NCBI RefSeq assembly: GCF_900187325.1
Contig: NZ_FZMZ01000004.1
Location: 868,001-932,000 of the forward strand
Direction of reading: 5' to 3'
Length of the DNA: 64,000 nt
From: Virgibacillus ndiopensis
GTDB lineage: Bacteria; Bacillota; Bacilli; Bacillales; Amphibacillaceae
Shown here: piece after piece, positions 34,010 to 47,493 of the stretch
Layout of the letters: every line of letters starts with the position of its first letter
Numbering within the stretch: position 1 is the first letter of the stretch
The notes under the pieces: model-generated
What the model was told of the DNA's origin: nothing
Seen by the model: only the letters and a program-made list of their open reading frames with translations
Databases searched by the model: none
Program-made: the position numbers and the translations under genes

Positions 34010-35481
34010 TAGTTAGCACCTCCAAGTTGAGGTCGTTTCATATGATGATCTGTTGCTTGTTCGAATGCATGTGCAGTTCGATATACTGCGCTCTCATCAA
34101 AATATTTTCCAATAATTTGCAAACCAATTGGTAACCCTTTATCTGATAATCCACAAGGTACGGAGATCGCTGGAACTCCCGCCAAGTTGACAGGAATCGT
34201 TAATATGTCGTTTGCATACATCGTTAACGGATCTTCCACCTTTTCCCCAATTTTAAATGCAGGGGTCGGTGTTGTTGGTCCAATGATAACATCATATTCT
34301 TCAAATATTTTATCAAAATCATTTTTAATTAATGTACGAACCTTTTGTGCTTTTTTATAAAAAGCATCATAATAACCAGACGATAATGCGTATGTACCAA
34401 GCATGATCCGTCGTTTAACCTCTTCGCCAAAGCCTTCACTACGGGACATCTTGAACATGTCTAGCATATTCTCGGCATTTTCCGAGCGTACACCATAGCG
34501 AACACCATCAAAACGAGCAAGGTTAGCGGAAGCTTCTGAGGAGGCAAGTAAGTAATACGTAGCAACCGCATATTTGGAATGTGGTAATGAAACCTCTTCC
34601 CATTGTGCACCTAGTGATTCATAAACCTTAAGTGCTTCCAACACAGATTTTTTTACGTCTGGTGAGACACCTTCAGCAAGGTATTCTTTAGGTACAGCTA
34701 TCTTAAGTCCTTTTACATCACCTGTTAATGCTTCTGTATATGTCGGAACATCTATATCTGCACTTGTAGAATCCATCTTGTCATGTCCAGAAATGATTTC
34801 AAGAATCCGCGCATTGTCTTCAACATTTCGGGTTATTGGTCCAATTTGATCCAATGATGATGCAAATGCTACTAGACCAAAACGAGAAACTCTTCCATAT
34901 GTAGGTTTTAGTCCCACAACACCACAAAATGCTGCAGGTTGACGGATTGACCCACCAGTATCAGACCCCAAGGAAAACAATACCTCTCCTGCTGCTACAG
35001 CTGCTGCTGAACCACCACTAGAACCACCTGGAACGAATTCCGTATTCCATGGATTCCGTGTTGGAGTGAAGCTTGAATTCTCATTAGAAGAACCCATTGC
35101 GAATTCATCCATGTTCAATTTTCCAATTGTCACAGCTTTTGCTTCGTTAAGCTTTTCAACAACTGTTGCATTGTATAATGGATCATCAAAATTCCTCAAA
35201 AATTGACTACCACACGTTGTCCTTAATGCTTTTGTAACGATATTATCTTTAATGCCGCTTGGGATACCGAAAAGGGGATGTTGACGTTCCTCTACTGTTG
35301 CCTCATCCAGTTCTTTCGCTGCGCTTCTAGCCTTTTTTTCATCTAACGTTAAAAATGCTTTTACTTGATCGTCAACTTCTTCAATTCGTTGATAGGACGT
35401 GTTGACTAAATCAGTAACGGTTATTTCTTTATTATGTAGCTTCTGTTCTAATTCTTTAATACTGTAATCAAACAATGACAT
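34009..35481 (-). CDS. gatA: Aspartyl/glutamyl-tRNA amidotransferase subunit A
   Basis: A 490-residue amidase. The Ser-cisSer-Lys triad is visible: Lys in [10 protein letters not shown] (about residue 79), and the Ser pair in [14 protein letters not shown] and [15 protein letters not shown] (about 150-185). It produces ammonia from glutamine to convert Glu-tRNA(Gln) to Gln-tRNA(Gln). Length is normal. It lies 11 nt after gatC and overlaps gatB by one base. TGAGGTTAAGC carries the ribosome site. Confidence 0.97.
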   Translation of the reverse strand: MSLFDYSIKELEQKLHNKEITVTDLVNTSYQRIEEVDDQVKAFLTLDEKKARSAAKELDEATVEERQHPLFGIPSGIKDNIVTKALRTTCGSQFLRNFDDPLYNATVVEKLNEAKAVTIGKLNMDEFAMGSSNENSSFTPTRNPWNTEFVPGGSSGGSAAAVAAGEVLFSLGSDTGGSIRQPAAFCGVVGLKPTYGRVSRFGLVAFASSLDQIGPITRNVEDNARILEIISGHDKMDSTSADIDVPTYTEALTGDVKGLKIAVPKEYLAEGVSPDVKKSVLEALKVYESLGAQWEEVSLPHSKYAVATYYLLASSEASANLARFDGVRYGVRSENAENMLDMFKMSRSEGFGEEVKRRIMLGTYALSSGYYDAFYKKAQKVRTLIKNDFDKIFEEYDVIIGPTTPTPAFKIGEKVEDPLTMYANDILTIPVNLAGVPAISVPCGLSDKGLPIGLQIIGKYFDESAVYRTAHAFEQATDHHMKRPQLGGAN

Positions 35482-35492
35482 CGCTTAACCTC

Positions 35493-35783
35493 CTATTCCA
35501 AAATCGATGGTACACGGAAATAATCACCTTTTTTATCTGGTGCATTTTTCAGTGCGTCTTCTTGTGTAATCCACTCTTTTGGCTCGTCCTTCCGTAGAAC
35601 ATTTTTCAAATCCAATACGTGTGTAGTAGGCTCAACACCATCTGTATCTAATTCATTCAGTTGTTCAGCATATTTAATAATCGAACTTAATTGATCCGTA
35701 AATTTTTCTGCTTCCTCGTCTGTAATCGCAAGCCTTGCCAAATTTGCAACATGCTTCACTTGATCTTTTGAAATATCTGCCAT
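35493..35783 (-). CDS. gatC: Aspartyl/glutamyl-tRNA amidotransferase subunit C
   Basis: A 96-residue protein, the usual size. It starts [20 protein letters not shown] and contains [38 protein letters not shown], the GatC strap that wraps the A-B interface. It is the first gene of the gatCAB operon; GGAGGTGTTAAT precedes its ATG. Essential for Gln-tRNA formation in bacteria without glutaminyl-tRNA synthetase. Confidence 0.96.
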   Translation of the reverse strand: MADISKDQVKHVANLARLAITDEEAEKFTDQLSSIIKYAEQLNELDTDGVEPTTHVLDLKNVLRKDEPKEWITQEDALKNAPDKKGDYFRVPSILE

Positions 35784-35874
35784 ATTAACACCTCCATGTA
35801 CATAAAAACTCTCATAATACTATTGATAATAGCAGAATTCGTGTTATATAAGCAACTGATGGGATATTCTAAGC

Positions 35875-35926
35875 ACAAAAAATCCACTCCTCACGAGACT
35901 ATTATAGCCAAAGTGAAGAGTGGATA
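35875..35926 (-). terminator. Rho-independent terminator of the symporter gene
   Basis: On the minus strand, ATCCACTCTTCAC pairs to GTGAGGAGTGGAT, followed by TTTTTG. Confidence 0.85.
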
Positions 35927-35938
35927 TCTTTATAGTTA

Positions 35939-37480
35939 CTATTCTTTTAATTTCGCTACTGTCTCATCAAATTCAGCTTCAATTTCTGATGATGGACTTC
36001 CCATCAAACTAACGATAACTGCAACAATAAGGTTTAATATAAACCCTGGAACAATTTCATACAAGTCAAAAATTCCACCAGAGAGAAAATCTCCCCAAAC
36101 GATAACAGTCACGGCACCAACGATTATCCCTAAAAGTGCACCATTACGTGTAATTCCTTTCCAGAATAGGGATAACAGGATAATTGGACCAAATGCGGCA
36201 CCAAAACCAGCCCATGCATAACTTACTAAATCTAATACAGAGCTTTCTGGATTTGTTGCGATTAATGTAGCAATTAATGCGATTATAATTGTTGCAATTC
36301 TACCAATCCAAACTAATTCTTTATCAGAAGCTTTTTTACGAAGAATTGCTTTGTAGAAATCTTCTGCCACGGCTGACGAGGACACAAGTAACTGCGAGTC
36401 AATTGTACTCATAATAGCTGAGAGAATTGCCGCTAATAGAATACCAGCAATAATTGGATCAAATAAAAGTTGAGAAAAAGCAATGAATATTACTTCTGAA
36501 TTATCAAGCATTTGAACTCCATTTTCTGTCACAACTTCAATTCCAAAATCACTTAAGATTCCAACATCTTGTGTACTTATGAATGCAATACCAATGAAAC
36601 CTGTAAAAATAGCTCCATAAAGACCAAGAATCATCCATGTTGTTCCGATAAACTTCGCTTTCGGAACATCTTTGTAAGATTTTAAAGCCATAAATCTAAC
36701 TATAATATGCGGCTGTCCAAAATAGCCAAGACCCCAGGCAGCTCCAGAAATAATAGCTATTACTCCTGCAAATGTTCCTAGACCAGCCATCATATCAAGG
36801 TGAGCAGGATTTATTTCACCTACTGCTTGTACGGCGGCATCCCAGCCTCCAATTTCATTTAATGCTCTAATAGGTACAACGATTAACGCTATTAACATTA
36901 ATATACCTTGGAAAAAATCCGTCCAAACTACTGCTAGAAATCCACCAAGAAATGTATAGGATACAACGACAAGCGCGCCAATCCAAAGTGCAGATTGATA
37001 GGATAATCCAAATGAAGCTTCAAAAAGTGTTGCTCCAGCAACCATTCCTGAAGAAGTATAAAATGTGAAAAATAGCAAGATAACTAATGCAGAAATAACG
37101 CGAAGAACATGTGATTTATCTTTAAAACGATTTTCCAAAAAGTCTGGAAGTGTAATTGAATCATTTGAAACCTCTGTATAAACGCGAAGTCTTTTCGCAA
37201 CGAACTGCCAGTTTAGATATGCACCAACTGCTAGCCCAATCGCCATCCATCCTCCAAAAGCTCCACCGAAACCAGATGTATAAATTGCACCAGGTAATCC
37301 TAGTAATAACCAACCACTCATATCGGACGCACCAGCACTTAATGCAGCAACTCCCGGTCCCAGTCCACGCCCTCCTAATACATAGTCAGACAAATTCTTA
37401 GTTCTGAAATACATTATAAGACCTATTACTAACATCCCGACTAAATAAACTAAAAATGTAATTAATACTGTAGTATCCAT
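35939..37480 (-). CDS. putP: Sodium/proline symporter (PutP/OpuE type)
   Basis: A 513-residue sodium:solute symporter with about 13 TM helices. PutP hallmarks: DMSGWLLLGLPGAIYTSGF near 52-70, AKRLRVYTEVSNDSITLPDFLENRF near 95-120, and AWGLGYFGQPHIIVRFMA near 245. The position between camS and gatC is that of opuE in B. subtilis, which imports proline as an osmoprotectant; PutP proteins also import proline as nutrient. Start at the ATG at 37480, three bases after the stop of the small membrane gene, whose last codons hold its ribosome site (AAAAGGGGGAA). Confidence 0.92.
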   Translation of the reverse strand: MDTTVLITFLVYLVGMLVIGLIMYFRTKNLSDYVLGGRGLGPGVAALSAGASDMSGWLLLGLPGAIYTSGFGGAFGGWMAIGLAVGAYLNWQFVAKRLRVYTEVSNDSITLPDFLENRFKDKSHVLRVISALVILLFFTFYTSSGMVAGATLFEASFGLSYQSALWIGALVVVSYTFLGGFLAVVWTDFFQGILMLIALIVVPIRALNEIGGWDAAVQAVGEINPAHLDMMAGLGTFAGVIAIISGAAWGLGYFGQPHIIVRFMALKSYKDVPKAKFIGTTWMILGLYGAIFTGFIGIAFISTQDVGILSDFGIEVVTENGVQMLDNSEVIFIAFSQLLFDPIIAGILLAAILSAIMSTIDSQLLVSSSAVAEDFYKAILRKKASDKELVWIGRIATIIIALIATLIATNPESSVLDLVSYAWAGFGAAFGPIILLSLFWKGITRNGALLGIIVGAVTVIVWGDFLSGGIFDLYEIVPGFILNLIVAVIVSLMGSPSSEIEAEFDETVAKLKE

Positions 37481-37483
37481 TCG

Positions 37484-37597
37484 TTAATTCCCCCTTTTTG
37501 TAAACAATGAAACGGCTGATAATAAAATTAATAATGGCATAGGTATAAATAGCCAAAACCAAGTAGCGCCCGTAACGGCATATTCAACATTATCCAA
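37484..37597 (-). CDS. 37-residue membrane microprotein coupled to the proline symporter
   Basis: Starts with TTG at 37597 behind GAGGAGTGTTAAAC and ends at the TAA at 37484, three bases before the putP ATG. The product begins MDNVEYAVTGATWFWLFIPM, continues with a hydrophobic stretch ending LLSAVSLFTKRGN, and thus has one TM helix with a positive inside tail. The size, position and coupling match the small accessory subunits known for other symporters (such as MetS with MetP, or YfmK-like partners of SSS transporters). I infer a regulatory or stabilising subunit of the symporter. Confidence 0.7.
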   Translation of the reverse strand: MDNVEYAVTGATWFWLFIPMPLLILLSAVSLFTKRGN

Positions 37598-37810
37598 GTT
37601 TAACACTCCTCTCTGAATAATTTATAAATACTAAATAGTACTTATATAATATTTACACATCATGTGTTCTTTTACAACAACATTTAATTAATTTTAAATT
37701 TTACAACGTTTATCGTTTAATATTGTAACCCTTGATATACTAGGGCTTAAGTCTTATCAGAATTGTTCAAAGTTTTTGCTGAATTTAGGAAAACGGATAC
37801 ATATTTTTAC
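37598..37810. other. Promoter region of the symporter operon
   Basis: AT-rich. It contains the perfect palindrome ACACAT-C-ATGTGT at 37651-37663, which could be an operator, and no gene. Confidence 0.4.
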
Positions 37811-37848
37811 AAAAAAAGGCCTGAAATAGTTTCCACACTATTTCAGGC
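37811..37848 (-). terminator. Rho-independent terminator of the regulator-peptide operon
   Basis: GCCTGAAATAGT (37819-37830) pairs perfectly with ACTATTTCAGGC (37837-37848). On the minus strand the stem is followed by CTTTTTTTG, so it ends the 37899-39318 transcript. Confidence 0.9.
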
Positions 37849-37898
37849 AATATCATATAGTAATAGGGTAAAAAATGATTGACTAGAATTCTTCTAGC

Positions 37899-38039
37899 TT
37901 AGAAGAAAGAGCTAGTGTTACTGATTGAAAAAATGCTAGGTTCTAATTCTGATGCTGTATCTGTTGGTTGATCTTGTGAAAATAGAAGGCCAGCAACAAG
38001 TACAGTTCCCAAAACAAATGTTGCTACTAATTTCTTCAT
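37899..38039 (-). CDS. Putative exported signalling pro-peptide (46 residues), partner of the adjacent TPR regulator
   Basis: The ATG at 38039 has a very strong ribosome site (AAGGAGGGGATATT), and the ORF ends at a TAA at 37899. The product starts MKKLVATFVLGTVLVAGLLF, a Sec signal with two Lys and a 17-residue hydrophobic core. A 26-residue exported part follows: SQDQPTDTASELEP then SIFSISNTSSFF at the C-terminus. This is the layout of PapR, NprX and similar RNPP pheromones, which are cut outside the cell to 5-8 C-terminal residues and re-imported. It lies 13 nt after the stop of the TPR regulator, in the same transcript. The mature form is inferred to come from the last 7-10 residues. Confidence 0.75.
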   Translation of the reverse strand: MKKLVATFVLGTVLVAGLLFSQDQPTDTASELEPSIFSISNTSSFF

Positions 38040-38052
38040 AATATCCCCTCCT

Positions 38053-39318
38053 TTACAGACTAATTAATTCTTCATAAGTAAGATTAGCAAGTTTATAGTA
38101 CTTGACTGAATCTTTATACCTACTAATTTTTTCAAAATGATTCCCAAGCATATTTGCATAAACAACTATATTTGCATAGTCCTTATGCTTTTTTAAATAT
38201 GGAATAAATTCATCAATAACAAGTGATTCAAATTTATCTTTTTCTTCCTTTATTGCATAATTATACGTATTAATAACGTAATAATGAATTTTATATGACT
38301 CACTAGTATTATAGTCATCCAAAAGTTCAAAACCTTTTTCAATCATTTCTTTGGTTTTATTAAAATTGTATATAGAGTAATATTCTTTAATTAAAGAAGT
38401 AACAGCAGTCAATTTCGCATTTAAATCAATTTCTGGATCATTAACAACTTCAACATAATAATGTATTGCCTCTTTTGCATCTCCTCTAGCAGAATGCAGA
38501 TATCCAAGATTTTGGTTAGCTAATTGAATGGTTTGTTTATTTTTATTTAATTTTCCAAGATGCTTAGCCAAGTTATGATTTTTTATTGCCTTCTCATACA
38601 TCTTAATTCTTCTATAGGAAATGCCTAATATTATATGGCATTGTGCACATCGCATGAAATTGTATTGTTTCCGATAAATATCTATTGATTTATCGGCATA
38701 TTCTATAGCTTCTAGGGTATTTCTCAATTTACTATGTGTCACAGCAATCGTATAGTGCAAATCGGCGATTTCTTCTTCAGCCAAGTCTAACTGATTAAGC
38801 TTATCTTCAGCCAACTTGTACATTTTCATTGCTTGGTTAAATTCTCCATCAATAGAACTATAGTTGCCCTTAAATTTATACCAGTAAAACTGATGTAAAC
38901 TATCAAAGGTACTAGATATTTCCGCAAGATTATTAATTTGTTTTAAAGCTTCTTCCTTTTCACCTAAAACCAAGAAGTATCTAATCTTATGTATCTCAAA
39001 CATAACCAGGCTTTCTGAATGGTTATTCTCCAATAATTCTTCAAGTTCTTTGTAATTTTTTTTAATTTCTTCTTTACTATTAACCTCAAATAATTGTCCA
39101 AACCATTCTTGGCATTTTTCTTTAATCGTTATGTCTTTTTCATTGTCTAACTGAATTCCAAGGCGAGTACATAACAAGCTGATTACGTCTGGGCTTGCTT
39201 CTGTCTTCTGATTTTCAATTTTTGACAAATAGGCAAAAGAAACAATTCCTTCAGCCAGCTCAGCTTGGGTCATTTCCTGTTTAATTCGGTGTAGTTTGAT
39301 ATAAGGTCCTATCTCCAT
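38053..39318 (-). CDS. RNPP-type peptide-responsive regulator (HTH + TPR, NprR/PlcR-like)
   Basis: Start placed at the ATG at 39318 (MEIGPYIKLHRIKQEMTQAE), 8 nt after GAGGTGG; a GTG four codons upstream overlaps that site. The 421-residue product has an Xre-type HTH at residues 1-62 (MTQAELAEGIVSFAYLSKIENQ). A helical-repeat domain of about nine TPRs follows, typical units being YYKLA at the end, FNQAMKMYKLAEDKL and ALEAIEYADKSIDIYRKQ-like. Length and layout match NprR of B. cereus, whose TPR domain binds the imported NprX peptide and changes DNA binding. The peptide gene follows at once. Flanks are putP and rocA. Confidence 0.85.
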   Translation of the reverse strand: MEIGPYIKLHRIKQEMTQAELAEGIVSFAYLSKIENQKTEASPDVISLLCTRLGIQLDNEKDITIKEKCQEWFGQLFEVNSKEEIKKNYKELEELLENNHSESLVMFEIHKIRYFLVLGEKEEALKQINNLAEISSTFDSLHQFYWYKFKGNYSSIDGEFNQAMKMYKLAEDKLNQLDLAEEEIADLHYTIAVTHSKLRNTLEAIEYADKSIDIYRKQYNFMRCAQCHIILGISYRRIKMYEKAIKNHNLAKHLGKLNKNKQTIQLANQNLGYLHSARGDAKEAIHYYVEVVNDPEIDLNAKLTAVTSLIKEYYSIYNFNKTKEMIEKGFELLDDYNTSESYKIHYYVINTYNYAIKEEKDKFESLVIDEFIPYLKKHKDYANIVVYANMLGNHFEKISRYKDSVKYYKLANLTYEELISL

Positions 39319-39384
39319 CTTTATACCCACCTCACAAGCTATTGTTAAAATTGAATATCAAATATTCTATATTTATATAATAGC

Positions 39385-39404
39385 ATGAATTTCCAAAAAT
39401 TCAT
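39385..39404. promoter_or_regulatory. Perfect 8+8 bp palindrome upstream of the RNPP regulator
   Basis: ATGAATTT-CCAA-AAATTCAT, centred about 77 nt upstream of the regulator start. RNPP and Xre regulators bind such inverted repeats, so this is a candidate operator for the regulator or its peptide complex. Confidence 0.5.
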
Positions 39405-39483
39405 ATTGGGAAAGTTGAGGGTTATTTAGGTGGATTATCGTACTAAAAACTTTCCTACTTTCCTGTAATGAGGAAAATCAGAC

Positions 39484-39520
39484 AAAAAAATACCCTTTTC
39501 ACATGAAAAGGGTATTTTTT
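39484..39520. terminator. Strong bidirectional terminator after rocA
   Basis: AAAAAATACCCTTTTC and GAAAAGGGTATTTTTT form a perfect stem with a 4-nt loop and T-runs on both strands. Confidence 0.92.
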
Positions 39521-39540
39521 GATATAATATGTCTATTTTC

Positions 39541-41091
39541 TTATAGCATTTCTGATGTTGTCTTTCCTTGCATGTGGTGGATTAGGTAATCTGGACCACC
39601 AGCCTTTGAGTCAGTACCAGACATGTTGAATCCACCAAATGGTTGGTAACCAACAATAGCTGCAGTACAACCACGGTTGAAGTATAGATTTCCAACGTGG
39701 AAGTCTTCGCGTGCTTTTTCTAAGTGTGAACGGTTGTTTGTGATTACTGCACCTGTTAAACCGTATTCTGTATTATTAGCAATTTCAATCGCATGATCGA
39801 AATCTTTTGCTTTTGTTAAACCAACTACAGGTCCAAAGATTTCTTCTTGCATAATACGTGCTTCAGGATCTAAGTCAGCAAATACAGTTGGGTTTACAAA
39901 CCAACCTTTGCTGTCATCGCCTTTTCCACCTACAAGAAGTTGTCCTTCTTTTTTGCCAATCTCGATATAGCTCATAATTTTGTCATATGCACCTTGATCG
40001 ATTACTGGCCCCATAAAATGTTCATTGGTAGTTGGATCACCAGCAGACAATTCTTTAGTCAATGCTGCTACACGATCCTTAACTTCATCATAAACATCTT
40101 CATGAATGACTGCACGTGAACATGCTGAACATTTTTGTCCGGAGAAACCAAACGCAGATTGAACAATAGATTGAGCTGCAAGTTCTAGATCTGCTTCTTT
40201 ATCAACAACGATGGTATCTTTACCACCCATTTCAATAATCGTACGTTTTAACCATTTTTGGCCTTTATGAACTACTGCTGCACGTTCGAAAATACGTGTA
40301 CCTACATCACGTGATCCAGTGAAGCTTACGAAACGAGTACGTGGATGATCAACTAAATAATCGCCAACCTCGCTACCAGGACCAGGAATGAAGTTAATTA
40401 CACCTTTAGGCATACCTGCTTCTTCTAATACTTCCATAAGCTTATAAGCAATTACTGGTGTAGCACTAGCAGGTTTTAAAAGTACTGTGTTTCCTGATAC
40501 CATTGCTGCAACTGTAGTCCCAGCCATAATTGCAAATAGGAAGTTCCATGGAGAGATAACAACTCCAACACCTAATGGAATATAATTGAATTGATTATGT
40601 TCGATAGGTCGGCTATTTACTTTCGCACCATCTTTTAGTTCAAGCATTTGGCGTCCATAATATTCCATGAAGTCAATTGCTTCAGCTGTGTCAGCGTCAG
40701 CTTCTTTCCATGGTTTTCCGCCTTCTTTAACTAAGTGCGCTGTAAACTCATACTTACGACGGCGTACAATTGCTGCAGCACGGAATAAAATATCTGCACG
40801 GAATTTTGGATCAGATTTTCTCCAAGATTCAAATGTTTCGTCAGCAACTTTCATAGCTTGTTCAGCTAAGTCTTTATTTGCTTTTGAAACATAACCAATA
40901 ACTTCTTTTTTATTAGCAGGGTTAACAGATACAATCTTGTCCTCAGTGGTGATTCGTTCCCCACCAATAATTAATGGATATTCTCCACCAAGATCTGCTT
41001 CTACCTTTTTGATTGCCTCTTGTAATAATTTTCTGTTTTCTTCTACTGTAAAATCTGTAAAAGGCTCATGCTTATATGGTACAACTGCCAT
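39541..41091 (-). CDS. rocA: 1-pyrroline-5-carboxylate dehydrogenase
   Basis: A 516-residue ALDH, the normal RocA length. It begins [19 protein letters not shown] and carries the NAD-site block [20 protein letters not shown], the catalytic Glu in [12 protein letters not shown] and the catalytic Cys in [15 protein letters not shown]. It oxidises P5C/glutamate semialdehyde to glutamate, the last step of proline and arginine breakdown, in the cytoplasm. No proline dehydrogenase gene is in the window. A strong terminator follows, and a perfect hairpin (41157-41175) lies in its leader. Confidence 0.95.
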   Translation of the reverse strand: MAVVPYKHEPFTDFTVEENRKLLQEAIKKVEADLGGEYPLIIGGERITTEDKIVSVNPANKKEVIGYVSKANKDLAEQAMKVADETFESWRKSDPKFRADILFRAAAIVRRRKYEFTAHLVKEGGKPWKEADADTAEAIDFMEYYGRQMLELKDGAKVNSRPIEHNQFNYIPLGVGVVISPWNFLFAIMAGTTVAAMVSGNTVLLKPASATPVIAYKLMEVLEEAGMPKGVINFIPGPGSEVGDYLVDHPRTRFVSFTGSRDVGTRIFERAAVVHKGQKWLKRTIIEMGGKDTIVVDKEADLELAAQSIVQSAFGFSGQKCSACSRAVIHEDVYDEVKDRVAALTKELSAGDPTTNEHFMGPVIDQGAYDKIMSYIEIGKKEGQLLVGGKGDDSKGWFVNPTVFADLDPEARIMQEEIFGPVVGLTKAKDFDHAIEIANNTEYGLTGAVITNNRSHLEKAREDFHVGNLYFNRGCTAAIVGYQPFGGFNMSGTDSKAGGPDYLIHHMQGKTTSEML

Positions 41092-41156
41092 GAAAAAAAC
41101 CTCCCTATAATTATCTATTATTACTCCAATTATGATTCCGTTTTCAAAGTGGTTTA

Positions 41157-41175
41157 GGATGGAGCATGTCCATCC
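41157..41175 (-). promoter_or_regulatory. Hairpin in the rocA leader
   Basis: GGATGGA-CATGC-TCCATCC on the minus strand, 66-84 nt upstream of the rocA start and between it and a possible promoter (TTGAAT, 17 bp, TAAAAT). No T-run follows, so it is not a terminator; it may stabilise the mRNA or be an operator. Confidence 0.4.
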
Positions 41176-41222
41176 ACCATTTTAACCGAATTAAAATTTC
41201 AATTCAATAAATTAAAATTTAA

Positions 41223-42365
41223 TTAATGAAAAATATGCACCGTTGGATCGTCTACTCCAGCATTTCGATAAATTAGACTCTCCAATTTGTCATTAGATTT
41301 TATTTTAATTTCTAAGTCATAATAATCGGGGAACATTTCCTTTACCAATCCATAGGCATATTGAGTAAAGCCAATCACTTCCCCTTTCCCATAGAACTCT
41401 ATTGGTACTGTAAGGGTTAGTTTTTTCAATTCTTCCTTAATATAAAATCCTTCTCCAATAACGCCAACATAATTTGGAAAATACTCCTGGATTTCTTTTC
41501 CAAAGTTATCCACTAGCTGGGAATCATCATAATACTTTTTTTCTCCTTCATCTGAAGGAAACAAAATATATTCCTCTTCAATTGCATTCCACTCATCTAT
41601 TTTGGTTTCGCCGCCTTTGACAGCCGTTTTGGCGACATAGTTTCCTGGTACAGGTGATCCTTGGTCTTCTTCTCGATACAGTGCGATCATAATTGGAACG
41701 TTTTCTAGCCCTTTAATTTTCCGAACACGTTTTAGAATTGTTTGAGCCATCTTTTTCCCTTGTTCTAGCATTTTTTCTTTTTTAATGTCTTCATAATAGT
41801 ACGGTCCACCAACTTCGGTTTGAAAACGATATACCGACTTTAGCGCTATACCAATAGATACCCCTACTAGTTCAGCCGATTTATCCTCTTTTTTCTTTAG
41901 AAAGTTCTGTTCAAGGATATGAGATAAATAGCGAGGATTCTCACGAAAATCATTTATTTTTTTTTCTAGTTCTTCCTCATCTTCTATCTTTTCCATCTCT
42001 GGTGTCTTCGGGTTTAATCCGTCTATCCACTTGTATATCATATCCTCAGTTAAATATTGCCCTTCCTCAAAATAATATTTTTCGGGGTCAAAAATGGCTT
42101 TAGAATGTCGGCGCAATCCTTCTTCCATCTCATCAATATCAACTCGATTCCCCATCTGCCCCGCAATAACTCCTCTAGCAGCACTAGGGCGATATGGTAA
42201 GATCATCTTGTAGTTTTCATCAGACAATCGATAGCTAGGTACAATAGATGGCTCCTGATTAGCTTCTTCGTCTTTTTTTTGAACAACTTCATCCTCGTTC
42301 ATGTTTGGCGCACAACCCGTAATCAAGAGGAGTGTGCAAACTAAACCTACACATATTTTTTTCAC
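41223..42365 (-). CDS. camS: CamS family sex-pheromone lipoprotein
   Basis: Start chosen at the GTG at 42365 (MKKICVGLVCTLLLITGCAP), spaced well from GGAGTGGG. The 380-residue lipoprotein has the lipobox ITGC near residue 18, and the mature part is charged and long. It matches YerH of B. subtilis and CamS of S. aureus, in which the cut signal peptide carries the cAM373 pheromone activity seen by enterococcal plasmids. The role of the lipoprotein itself is not known. It is the last gene of the pcrB-pcrA-ligA-camS cluster, 13 nt after ligA. Confidence 0.9.
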   Translation of the reverse strand: MKKICVGLVCTLLLITGCAPNMNEDEVVQKKDEEANQEPSIVPSYRLSDENYKMILPYRPSAARGVIAGQMGNRVDIDEMEEGLRRHSKAIFDPEKYYFEEGQYLTEDMIYKWIDGLNPKTPEMEKIEDEEELEKKINDFRENPRYLSHILEQNFLKKKEDKSAELVGVSIGIALKSVYRFQTEVGGPYYYEDIKKEKMLEQGKKMAQTILKRVRKIKGLENVPIMIALYREEDQGSPVPGNYVAKTAVKGGETKIDEWNAIEEEYILFPSDEGEKKYYDDSQLVDNFGKEIQEYFPNYVGVIGEGFYIKEELKKLTLTVPIEFYGKGEVIGFTQYAYGLVKEMFPDYYDLEIKIKSNDKLESLIYRNAGVDDPTVHIFH

Positions 42366-42377
42366 GTTTCCCACTCC

Positions 42378-46618
<4,241 letters not shown>

Positions 46619-46664
46619 AAGTGACACCACCTTTAATTTAATCCGTGCTATTTAGCTTCTGCCT

Positions 46665-47354
46665 CTAGGCTTTTGCTACTGCTTTAACTGTCTTTAATGC
46701 CTTTTTAAAATCCGTATAAATACTGTTTCCAACAATAATCGCATCTGCATGTTCTTTCATTTCAGTTGCTTGAAAATTGTTTTCAATCCCACCACCATAG
46801 AAAAGAAGTGTATTTTTCAATTGATTTTTCACCTGTTGGACAAGTTTAGGATCACCATATATACCGCTGTATTCCATATAGAATATCGGTAAATGAAACA
46901 CGTTTTCTGCCATATAGGCATAAGCAGTGACATCCTCCGAATCAGGCATGTAACAGTTTGTATGTTTGAATGCTTTTGCTTCTTCATTCAAAATACAATA
47001 CCCTTCAACGAAAATTTCGTTCCAATCCATTATATCTTTATATTGTTTAATGGCTTGATGCTGTATATCCATCATCCATTTTTTCTCTGTACTATTCATT
47101 ACCATTGGAATAAAGTAATAGTCAAATCCCGGTGAAATTGCCTCCATATTCGAAATTTCTAAAATGCATGGAACAGTATGCCGACGGATTCTGGATAACA
47201 GATCCAACACACCGTCCAATGTGACATCATCCGTACCACCAACAATCACAGCATCCGTACCAGATTCACAGAGCATGTCTAATTGTTCATCGGAAATTTC
47301 TTTTGCAGGATCTAATTTAAATAAATGCTTCCATTCGTTCATTTCTTTATACAA
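46665..47354 (-). CDS. pcrB: Heptaprenylglyceryl phosphate synthase
   Basis: Starts with TTG at 47354 (MYKEMNEWKHLFKLDPAKEI), 9 nt after GGAGG, in line with the B. subtilis start. The 229-residue TIM-barrel protein has the conserved GTDAVIVGGTDDVT, PGFDYYFIPMVMNS, EGYCILNEEAKAF and YMEYSGIYGDP blocks, and LLFYGGGIENNFQATEM near the phosphate site. It transfers a heptaprenyl chain to glycerol-1-phosphate, giving an archaea-like ether lipid in Bacillus. First gene of the pcrBA-ligA-camS cluster. Confidence 0.95.
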   Translation of the reverse strand: MYKEMNEWKHLFKLDPAKEISDEQLDMLCESGTDAVIVGGTDDVTLDGVLDLLSRIRRHTVPCILEISNMEAISPGFDYYFIPMVMNSTEKKWMMDIQHQAIKQYKDIMDWNEIFVEGYCILNEEAKAFKHTNCYMPDSEDVTAYAYMAENVFHLPIFYMEYSGIYGDPKLVQQVKNQLKNTLLFYGGGIENNFQATEMKEHADAIIVGNSIYTDFKKALKTVKAVAKA

Positions 47355-47493
47355 CAGTCTAATCCTCCATCATCATAATCCATTAATTCATTATATCAAA
47401 AATCGCTCATGGAATTTAGGATAAAGTCGAATGTTTTTTAGATTGTTCATATTATCTTGTTATAGTGTATTTTTGGGACTATGTTTTTTTGGT

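Noticed and set aside
41223-42365. CamS as a partner peptide source for the nearby RNPP regulator
   Set aside because: CamS is a conserved core lipoprotein of the pcrB-ligA cluster; the dedicated 46-residue peptide gene next to the regulator is the far better candidate.
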